Shown one piece after another: positions 1 to 6,093 of a stretch of DNA of 8,709 nucleotides. A program made the position numbers and the translations under genes. Each line of letters begins with the position of its first letter. Positions within the stretch are counted from its first letter, which is position 1. The stretch covers positions 1 to 8,709 of the forward strand of contig JAHFBU010000058.1 of the NCBI GenBank assembly GCA_023249795.1, read 5' to 3'. The stretch is from Syntrophaceae bacterium (lineage in GTDB: Bacteria; Desulfobacterota; Syntrophia; Syntrophales; UBA5619). Below the pieces are notes generated by a model. It was not told the DNA's origin, ran no database searches, and worked only from the letters and a program-made list of their open reading frames with translations.

Positions 1-2
1 GG

Positions 3-767
3 TTGCGTTCGCTATCACAGGACATTACCGTAGTGGCGCCCGACCGGCGGGGTTGCGGCTTAAATGAGATGCGGGGGGATTTGGGCACCGTCCACTCCGG
101 AATTGAGGATGTTGTAAAACATGCTGAGTTCCTGAAAAGATCATTTGATCGGGTTCATCTTGCGGGCTGGTGTCAGGGGGCCCAGTATGCCTCTGTAGCG
201 GCAACCAGACTTGGGAACACCCTTTCCAGCCTCATCCTGCTGACCCCGGGTTTTTTCTGGAATGAGCGGTTCAGATCCGTCATAAGCATCTCAGAGAAAA
301 TCATATTAAAAATGATTTCCGAATTCAATCTGAAGCCTGATCGGAACCATGCCTGCATCCCAATCCCCATGGAGGCAACCGATTTCACCCTGGTCGACGA
401 ATGGCTCGATTTTATAGATAAGGATGAATTAAAGACAACGATGACCACTTTTAAATCCGTGAACATCATGGACGAGATTCAGGAGCTTTCCTGGTTGGCA
501 ATGCTTCAGAATCATCTTCCGGTGCTTGCGATAATGGCAAACAACGATCGGATCGTGGACAACAACAAGGTTCTTCAATTCATCGGCCATCTCTTTTCCG
601 GCTCCAATCATAACCGGCTGGTCTCTCTGGAGAGCGGCCACGCCATACAGTTTGAAAGGCCGGAGGAAGTTGCTGTTGAAATTTTAAATTTTATTCGGCA
701 GAATAGTGGCCATGTTCGGACGCGAGATGACGTGATGCCGGCAGAGCCCCACTCTCAAGCGGTATAG
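3..767 (+). CDS. Alpha/beta hydrolase with a cysteine nucleophile, 5'-truncated by the window edge
   Basis: Residues are numbered from the first codon in the window. The sequence opens at a core beta strand (ITVVAPDRRGCG), so the first ~50 residues of the fold, including the usual HG oxyanion motif, lie upstream. The TTG at position 3 is probably not the true start. The nucleophile elbow reads G55-W-C57-Q-G59, so Cys replaces the usual Ser. The acid is probably D182 (ANNDRIVD) and the base H213 (ESGHAIQFERPEE), in the order and spacing normal for this fold. A helical lid probably occupies residues ~85-165. No signal peptide is visible in the part seen. Cys nucleophiles in GxCxG elbows are known in dienelactone hydrolases, PHA synthases and some thioesterases, so this may act on an acyl thioester or perform acyl transfer. 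The substrate cannot be told. It lies 46 bp upstream of a radical SAM gene and is probably co-transcribed with it. Confidence 0.85.
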   Translation: MRSLSQDITVVAPDRRGCGLNEMRGDLGTVHSGIEDVVKHAEFLKRSFDRVHLAGWCQGAQYASVAATRLGNTLSSLILLTPGFFWNERFRSVISISEKIILKMISEFNLKPDRNHACIPIPMEATDFTLVDEWLDFIDKDELKTTMTTFKSVNIMDEIQELSWLAMLQNHLPVLAIMANNDRIVDNNKVLQFIGHLFSGSNHNRLVSLESGHAIQFERPEEVAVEILNFIRQNSGHVRTRDDVMPAEPHSQAV

Positions 768-813
768 TTCGACCTGAGGGATAAAATTCTTAACAGTTTT
801 CCGGGAGTAATCC

Positions 814-2406
814 ATGCATGTCATTGTCATCGCAGGTTTCTCGAAATCCATGGGTGATCAGTTCAGCCTGAAACATGAATATGTGTTGACGAAGGAAGGC
901 GCGGTCATGACATACGGAAACCTTCGCTCACACTTCGGGTGTCCGTCCGCCGATGCCTCGTTGCGTGACTACAGTACGCCATATCGCGCCGGTATCCATC
1001 TATACAACTGCGTTCGGAAAGAGGGGCATGAATGCACCCTCATAAATTTTCTCGATGTGGAAGAGGAGATATTCGAAGAGGCTGCCCGGTCTCTCCCGGA
1101 TGTGGTGGCCATATCAACATCCTTCCTGATCAGCATTCGCGCGGTCAGGCGTGTCACGGAAATCATCAGACGGCATGCCCCGCATGCAAAGATAGTCGTG
1201 GGAGGGCCGCTCGTATACAATAGCTACTTGCTCCATCTCAAAAAAGGTACGGATTACCATCTTGAACCCTGCCGCAGGGATTACTTCTTCATCAATGAGG
1301 AACCGCGGTACAATGAAGATATCGATTTCTTTGTCGTCGAGGAGCAGGGCGAAGCCAGTTTTGTCAGGCTCATCAACGCGCTGGCCGCCGGTGAGGATCC
1401 TTCGACTGTGCCGAATCTGGCCTTCTACCAGGGCAGCGACATCGCTTTGACAACGCGTGAAGCCGAGAACAATGACTTTTCAGCCGATTTAGTCGACTGG
1501 CCGCAGGTTCCCTCCCGCTACCTCTATCCCATTTACCCCGTGCGAGGCTCTCGCGGTTGTCCTTATCGATGCAGATACTGCAATTTCGTGACTCATCGCA
1601 ATTTTCTAATCAAGCCTCACGATGTCCTCGCAGCCGAATTGGCCTCGCTGTCAGCCAGCGGGCAGGTCCAAATGGTGCGATTTACGGATGACAACTTGTT
1701 CCTCAACAGGAAGAACCTCGAACTGTTCTGCGAAACCATCATCAAGCAGGGTGGCGGCATGAAATGGACATCCTTCATCCGCGCCAACTCCATTACACGC
1801 GACAATGTCTCTCTGCTTAAGGAGTCCGGCTGTTTGCTGGCTCAAATAGGCATGGAGTCCGGTGATGCGAAGATGCTTGCGGCAATGAATAAAAAAGAAG
1901 ATCCGGACAACTACCTGGAGGCCGTCGAACTCTTGAATACCCACGGCATCTTCTCGCAATTGTATTTTATTGTCGGTTTCCCGGGCGAAACCGACGAAAC
2001 GATAAACAATACCGTACGGCTGATCAACCAGTTCAAACATGATGGCCCTGCAGCAAACTTCATTATGGTGTTCCCTTTTGTGCTTGCGCCGTTATCTCCG
2101 ATATATGCCCCGGAAAGCCGGGCGGAATTTGGGCTGTCCGGTTACCTCTCTGAATGGCGGCACTCGACCATGGATTCCAAACAGGCTGCGATACACGCTC
2201 GGGGGTTATTGCTGCGCATCGAGAACGCGTATCCTTTCTATGGCATTGAAGAGCTCGCAGTTCTCGATGCCGAGACGTTGAAGCGACTGTCGCACTTGCG
2301 TCTTTCACTGCGCAAGGCGGAAATGTCTAGCGCCCCCGCGCTGGAAATCGATCGTCTGTGGAGTGAGTTGCGCGTTCTCGTAACCGGGACACCGGGTGCA
2401 TGCTGA
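814..2406 (+). CDS. B12-binding-domain radical SAM enzyme
   Basis: The predicted protein has 530 residues. Its N-terminal part (about 50-200) resembles a cobalamin-binding Rossmann domain, with P95-DVVAIS, VVGGP (G130-G131-P132) and an E-Q-G-E segment ending at E180, as in BchE-like radical SAM proteins. I see no DxHxxG motif, so if cobalamin binds, a lower axial His is doubtful. The radical SAM core follows at about 235-460. C249, C253 and C256 form the CX3CX2C motif that holds the [4Fe-4S] cluster and SAM. TDDN (291-294), G346-MESGD and V387-GFPGE are strands typical of the B12-radical SAM superfamily. The C-terminal ~80 residues are helical and not recognised. A GGGAG sequence 7 bases before the ATG supports the start. 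The family performs methylations, ring formations and rearrangements on unactivated carbons; the substrate here is unknown. It sits between the Cys-hydrolase gene and the sensor gene, suggesting a small pathway operon. Confidence 0.9.
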   Translation: MHVIVIAGFSKSMGDQFSLKHEYVLTKEGAVMTYGNLRSHFGCPSADASLRDYSTPYRAGIHLYNCVRKEGHECTLINFLDVEEEIFEEAARSLPDVVAISTSFLISIRAVRRVTEIIRRHAPHAKIVVGGPLVYNSYLLHLKKGTDYHLEPCRRDYFFINEEPRYNEDIDFFVVEEQGEASFVRLINALAAGEDPSTVPNLAFYQGSDIALTTREAENNDFSADLVDWPQVPSRYLYPIYPVRGSRGCPYRCRYCNFVTHRNFLIKPHDVLAAELASLSASGQVQMVRFTDDNLFLNRKNLELFCETIIKQGGGMKWTSFIRANSITRDNVSLLKESGCLLAQIGMESGDAKMLAAMNKKEDPDNYLEAVELLNTHGIFSQLYFIVGFPGETDETINNTVRLINQFKHDGPAANFIMVFPFVLAPLSPIYAPESRAEFGLSGYLSEWRHSTMDSKQAAIHARGLLLRIENAYPFYGIEELAVLDAETLKRLSHLRLSLRKAEMSSAPALEIDRLWSELRVLVTGTPGAC

Positions 2407-2433
2407 CAGCCGATAGCGCATCAACTCCGCGAT

Positions 2434-2440
2434 GGGGAGG
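2434..2440 (+). promoter_or_regulatory. Shine-Dalgarno of the HD-GYP sensor gene
   Basis: GGGGAGG lies five bases before the ATG at 2446 and supports that start over the in-frame internal ATG at 2512. The 39-bp gap after the radical SAM stop codon holds no other visible signal. Confidence 0.7.
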
Positions 2441-2445
2441 ATGTT

Positions 2446-4812
2446 ATGGAAGATAATAAGACTGCGCCCAAGGTTTTTCATCCCGCCTCCCGGGAAGGGA
2501 CGGCGTCAACTATGAACGACTCCTCTCTTTATAACACCCGAATCATCAATAATTATGTTGAGTATCTGAACAAATACTATCCGGCCATCGATATCGGCTC
2601 CCTCTTGGGGTACGCGGATATTGAAATATATCAATTGGATGATGAGGGTCACTGGCTGTCGCAAAGGCAAGTCGATCGTTTTCAAGAGATGCTTGCATCA
2701 AAAACCGGCGATCCCGACATCTCCAAAACAGTGGGGCGTTTTGTAGTTAACTCGCAAGCTTCCGGAGCAGCGAGACAATATCTTCTGGGGTTCATTAATC
2801 CGGATACGGCTTATGCCGCCGCGGCAAAGCTCAATGCCAGTGTCAGTCGTGCGACTGTCTTAAAAACCCATTCCCTCGGGAAAAATAAGATGCGGGTAAT
2901 GGCTACCCTGATGCCAAACGTCATTGAAAAACCCTATCAATGCCGTTACCGTCTTGGCGCGTTGGAGGCAGTGGCGAAAACCTTCACAGGGAAATATGCC
3001 GAAGTAGAACACCCTGTTTGTATCCATAAGGGGGGGGACTGCTGTGAGTATGTCGTCTCCTGGGAGAAGACGCGCACCTTTTTCTGGAAACGGATCCGTA
3101 ATTATTCTTTTGTCTTCAGCCTCCTCGCCTGCATTCTGTTCTTGAAGTTTTTACCATCAGACATCTGGGATACCCTTGTTTTATCCTGTATCCTGGCGGT
3201 CATGAGCCTTGCGCTCTATACCGAACACCTGGAAAAGAGAGAGTTGTTCACCAACATCAGCAATCAGGGGGATGCGGCCAGCCGTCTTTTGGACCAGATC
3301 AATGTCAGCTATAACAACACCCTCCTCGTCCAGGAGATCGGACAGGCCACCTCCATGATTCTCGATATCAACCCGCTGCTGGATTTTGTTGTGGAGGCGT
3401 TGGAGAAGCGTCTTGATTTCGACCGCGGCATGATCATGCTGACAAACCCGGAACGAACACGCCTGATTTACACCGCCGGCTATGGGTATAATCCGGAGCA
3501 TCTTGATTATCTCAAGAATTTCGAATTCCATCTCGATAACCCCAACTCCCGCGGCCCCCTCGTCATCTCCTTCCGAAAACAGATCCCCTTTCTGATCAAC
3601 GATGTCAGTGAGATCGAAAAGGACTTCTCTCCGCGAAGCGTCGAATTTGCCAAAAGGATGGGCACCCATTCCTTCATCTGCGTTCCCATCGTCTTTAAGG
3701 GGGAATCCCTGGGGGTTCTCGTCGTGGACAACATCCGCTCCAAGCGGCTTTTCAGCCAAAGCGACATGAGCCTCCTGATGGGGATCGCCCCCCAGGTCGC
3801 GATCAGCATCAACAACGCCATGGCCTACCGGAAAGTCACGGAGAGTGAAAAAAGATTCCGTTCCCTCAGCGAAACCGCCCCGGATATCATCTATCTGGTC
3901 GATACAAGCGGCGCTTTCACTTACGTCAACCCGGCATGGGAAAAGATTTTGGGCCACCGTGTCGAAGACGTCCTTGGAAGGCATGTCGCCGACTTTGTTC
4001 GAAAAGAAGACTTGCCTCTCTATATCGACATGCTTAAATATGTCCGGGGGAAAGCAGGAACGATCCAAGGCGGCATCGGCGTACTTCTCCACAAAGACGG
4101 ATCGGACCGCTTTTTCAGCATCAGCGGCGCCCCGCACCTTGATGCGGAGGGCCGTGTGATTGGGGTGGTGGGAACGCTCAAGGATGTGACCGATCTCAAG
4201 CTCTACGAGGCCAAGATTCAGAGCAGCTATGAACAACTTAAAAATGCCATGGACAGCACCATAAAGGCCATCTCCAAGATCGTGGAATCCCGCGATCCCT
4301 TCACGTCGGGGCATCAGGAACGGGTCGCAAGGCTGGCCACAGCCATTGCCGAAGAGATGGGACTTTCCGGAGAATTGATTGAGTCAATCCATATCGCCGC
4401 CACGCTCCACGACGTCGGCAAGATCAACGTCCCCGCGGATATTCTGAGCAAACCCGGCAAGCTCAGTCCGATTGAGATCCGCATGATCCGGATTCATCCG
4501 GAAGTCGGATACGATATCCTGAAATCCATCCAGTTTCCCTACCCCATCTCTCAAATCGTCGTGCAGCATCATGAACGGATGGACGGCTCCGGATACCCCG
4601 CCGGCATGAGAGGGCAGAATATTCTTCTGGAGGCACGGATCCTGGCTGTTGCGGATGTGGTCGAATCCATGGCATCTCATCGACCCTACCGACCAGCGTT
4701 TGGGATCGAAAAGGCCCTTGAGGAGATCTCCGATCAGCGGGGAAGTATTTATGACGAGACGGTCGTTGATGCCTGTCTCAAGCTTTTTAAAGAAAATCTG
4801 TTTGCTTTCTGA
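2446..4812 (+). CDS. Membrane-anchored V4R-like/GAF/PAS/HD-GYP cyclic-di-GMP phosphodiesterase
   Basis: The predicted protein has 788 residues. An N-terminal sensory domain (about 30-210) ends in H189-P-V-C192-I-H194-K-G-G-D-C199-C200, which resembles the C-terminal part of V4R-type ligand-binding domains. Two hydrophobic helices (about 220-236 and 240-260) form a hairpin, so both ends should be cytoplasmic. A GAF domain (about 293-460) and a PAS domain (about 466-590, ending in the usual DVTDLK exit) follow. A short helical linker then leads to an HD-GYP domain (about 600-785). That domain has H655-D656 (HDVGKI), H684, H708-H709-E710 and G716-Y717-P718, so all metal-binding and signature residues I can check are present. 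The family hydrolyses cyclic di-GMP, and this one is probably active. The ligands of the sensory domains are unknown. The gene converges on rmlB with 17 bp between stops. The first ~600 bp look more AT-rich than the rest, which may reflect domain shuffling. Confidence 0.92.
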   Translation: MEDNKTAPKVFHPASREGTASTMNDSSLYNTRIINNYVEYLNKYYPAIDIGSLLGYADIEIYQLDDEGHWLSQRQVDRFQEMLASKTGDPDISKTVGRFVVNSQASGAARQYLLGFINPDTAYAAAAKLNASVSRATVLKTHSLGKNKMRVMATLMPNVIEKPYQCRYRLGALEAVAKTFTGKYAEVEHPVCIHKGGDCCEYVVSWEKTRTFFWKRIRNYSFVFSLLACILFLKFLPSDIWDTLVLSCILAVMSLALYTEHLEKRELFTNISNQGDAASRLLDQINVSYNNTLLVQEIGQATSMILDINPLLDFVVEALEKRLDFDRGMIMLTNPERTRLIYTAGYGYNPEHLDYLKNFEFHLDNPNSRGPLVISFRKQIPFLINDVSEIEKDFSPRSVEFAKRMGTHSFICVPIVFKGESLGVLVVDNIRSKRLFSQSDMSLLMGIAPQVAISINNAMAYRKVTESEKRFRSLSETAPDIIYLVDTSGAFTYVNPAWEKILGHRVEDVLGRHVADFVRKEDLPLYIDMLKYVRGKAGTIQGGIGVLLHKDGSDRFFSISGAPHLDAEGRVIGVVGTLKDVTDLKLYEAKIQSSYEQLKNAMDSTIKAISKIVESRDPFTSGHQERVARLATAIAEEMGLSGELIESIHIAATLHDVGKINVPADILSKPGKLSPIEIRMIRIHPEVGYDILKSIQFPYPISQIVVQHHERMDGSGYPAGMRGQNILLEARILAVADVVESMASHRPYRPAFGIEKALEEISDQRGSIYDETVVDACLKLFKENLFAF

Positions 4813-4829
4813 CGGGGGCATAACACCGG

Positions 4830-5882
4830 CTACGCTCCATAATGCTCCCGGATCCAGGCCTGATAAGCCCCGCTGCGGATTCGTTCGCTCCAGCCCCGGT
4901 TCTCAAGATACCAGACGACCGTCTTCCTGAGGCCCGAGGCAAAAGATTCCGCGGGAGACCAGCCCAGCTCTCCGTGCAACTTCGCAAAGTCGATCGCGTA
5001 GCGCCGGTCATGTCCGGGACGATCCTTTACATAGGTGATCAGACGCCGTCGTGTCGCTCCCGCAGGCGCGAGTTCATCCACCAGATCGCAGATCATCTCC
5101 ACGATGGAAATGTTTTCCATCTCCGCACGGCCGCCGATGTTGTAGGTCTCCCCCCGCAGCCCCTTTTCCATGATCGTCCGGATTGCCTCGCAGTGGTCTG
5201 TAACGTAAAGCCAGTCGCGCACATTTTTTCCGTCTCCGTAAACGGGCAGGGGTTTTCCCTCCAGGGCGTTGAGGACGACCAGGGGAATGAGTTTCTCGGG
5301 AAACTGGCAGGGGCCGTAATTGTTCGAACAGTTGGAAATCGTGGTCGGAATGCCATAGGTTTCATGGTAGGCCCGGACAAGGTGATCGGACGACGCCTTG
5401 GAAGCGGAGTAGGGGCTGTTCGGACGGTAGGGGGTCTCCTCCGTGAAATATCCCTCCGGTCCGAGGCTTCCATAAACCTCATCGGTGCTGATATGGTGGA
5501 AAAGCCGGAAACGGCTGCCGGCGGCCCTTGCCGCTTCGAGCAGGTTGAATGTCCCGATAATATTGGTCTGAATGAAACTGTCCGGCCGTTTTATGGAACG
5601 GTCCACATGGGACTCGGCGGCAAAATGGCAGACGGCGTCGATCCCATAGTGGGTAAATATGGACTCGATTGCGGGCAAGTCGCATACGTCGGCCTTTTCA
5701 AAAAAATACCGCCCGGGATACCGCTCCGGGATGCCGCTCAGATTTTCGGGATTCCCGGCGTATGTCAGGCTGTCGGCGTTGATGATCCTCCCCTGGAAGT
5801 CCTCCTTCACAAGCAGATGGCGGATGAAGTTGCTTCCGATAAAACCGCACCCCCCGGTGACCAGTAAATTCTCGATGGCCAT
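4830..5882 (-). CDS. rmlB: dTDP-glucose 4,6-dehydratase
   Basis: The predicted protein has 350 residues, the usual length for RmlB/RfbB. This NAD-dependent short-chain dehydrogenase converts dTDP-glucose to dTDP-4-keto-6-deoxyglucose, the second step towards dTDP-rhamnose and other deoxysugars. The nucleotide-binding motif is G10-GCGFIG16. The family segment SLTYAGNPENL follows, then HFAAESHVDRSI (86-97), the catalytic T133-D134-E135 and Y158-xxx-K162. Further conserved stretches are CSNNYGPCQFPEKLIP, YGDGKNVRDWLYV and KDRPGHDRRYAID. The ATG at 5882 is chosen because AAAGGAGA lies directly before it; a further in-frame ATG at 5918 would add 12 residues but lacks such a site. No rmlA, rmlC or rmlD is adjacent: downstream is a convergent gene, and upstream a CHAT protein across a 211-bp gap. 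The dTDP-glucose specificity is judged from motifs. A related sugar-nucleotide dehydratase is a small possibility. Confidence 0.93.
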   Translation of the reverse strand: MAIENLLVTGGCGFIGSNFIRHLLVKEDFQGRIINADSLTYAGNPENLSGIPERYPGRYFFEKADVCDLPAIESIFTHYGIDAVCHFAAESHVDRSIKRPDSFIQTNIIGTFNLLEAARAAGSRFRLFHHISTDEVYGSLGPEGYFTEETPYRPNSPYSASKASSDHLVRAYHETYGIPTTISNCSNNYGPCQFPEKLIPLVVLNALEGKPLPVYGDGKNVRDWLYVTDHCEAIRTIMEKGLRGETYNIGGRAEMENISIVEMICDLVDELAPAGATRRRLITYVKDRPGHDRRYAIDFAKLHGELGWSPAESFASGLRKTVVWYLENRGWSERIRSGAYQAWIREHYGA

Positions 5883-5885
5883 GGT

Positions 5886-5893
5886 TCTCCTTT
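5886..5893 (-). promoter_or_regulatory. Shine-Dalgarno deciding the rmlB start
   Basis: On the - strand this reads AAAGGAGA, with the AGGAG core four bases before the ATG at 5882. It favours the 350-residue form over the longer one starting at 5918, and the conserved fold begins right after this Met (MAIENLLVTGG). Confidence 0.75.
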
Positions 5894-5906
5894 CTCGACT
5901 TATGGG

Positions 5907-5937
5907 CTTATATTGCAACCGTCCTCAGTTTTGACAC
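5907..5937 (-). promoter_or_regulatory. Weak candidate promoter for rmlB
   Basis: On the - strand, GTGTCA (4/6 match to the -35 consensus, at 5932-5937) and TATAAG (5/6 match to the -10, at 5907-5912) are 19 bp apart, longer than the ideal 17. A promoter here would explain how rmlB is expressed beyond the inverted-repeat element. The call is a by-eye match only. Confidence 0.2.
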
Positions 5938-5959
5938 CCTCATAATAAGTAGCAATAAA
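5931..5959 (+). promoter_or_regulatory. Candidate + strand promoter facing the inverted-repeat element
   Basis: A perfect TTGACA (5931-5936) is followed 17 bp later by AATAAA (5954-5959, 4/6 match to TATAAT). A transcript from here would enter the inverted repeat and then run antisense to the CHAT gene. There is no obvious sense gene for it, and chance occurrence in this AT-richer gap is quite possible. Confidence 0.2.
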
Positions 5960-5971
5960 CTTAAACTCGGG

Positions 5972-6093
5972 CGGCTTCGTAAAAAGTTCCGCAGGCAAGG
6001 CGCGCAAGGTCCGAGGAATGAGGCGCACTTTGTCGTACGCCGCAGTGACGAAGGATGAAGCGCAACGCAGCATCCGGACTTTTTATGAAGCCG
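5972..6093. repeat. Inverted-repeat (palindromic) intergenic element
   Basis: The left arm (5972-5991, CGGCTTCGTAAAAAGTTCCG) and the right arm (6074-6093) are reverse complements at 17 of 20 positions. Inside lie two imperfect 17-bp direct repeats (6011-6027 and 6048-6064, 13 of 17 identical, each ending in GCGCA). The element fills most of the 211-bp gap between the CHAT gene and rmlB, and its right arm ends at the base before the CHAT stop codon. It encodes no transposase. From memory, very similar elements recur in intergenic regions of deltaproteobacterial genomes, so it may be a dispersed MITE- or REP-like repeat. Either strand of RNA could fold into a long stem that affects transcription termination or RNA stability. 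The rest of the gap (5883-5971) holds only the candidate promoter motifs and the rmlB ribosome binding site. Confidence 0.75.

Noticed and set aside
3181..4314. 377-codon open frame antisense to the HD-GYP gene
   Set aside because: The + strand frame here has GAF, PAS and HD-GYP motifs in order. The antisense translation shows no recognisable domain and is a by-product of codon bias.
4813..4829. Bidirectional terminator between the convergent HD-GYP and rmlB genes
   Set aside because: The 17-bp gap has no stem followed by a T run on either strand.
4842..5867. 341-codon open frame on the + strand across rmlB
   Set aside because: It mirrors rmlB almost exactly. The - strand product has the complete set of dehydratase motifs, while this one has none.
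5883..5918. Upstream ATG at 5918 adding 12 residues to rmlB
   Set aside because: The extra residues are not part of the conserved fold, and a strong Shine-Dalgarno sits directly before the ATG at 5882.
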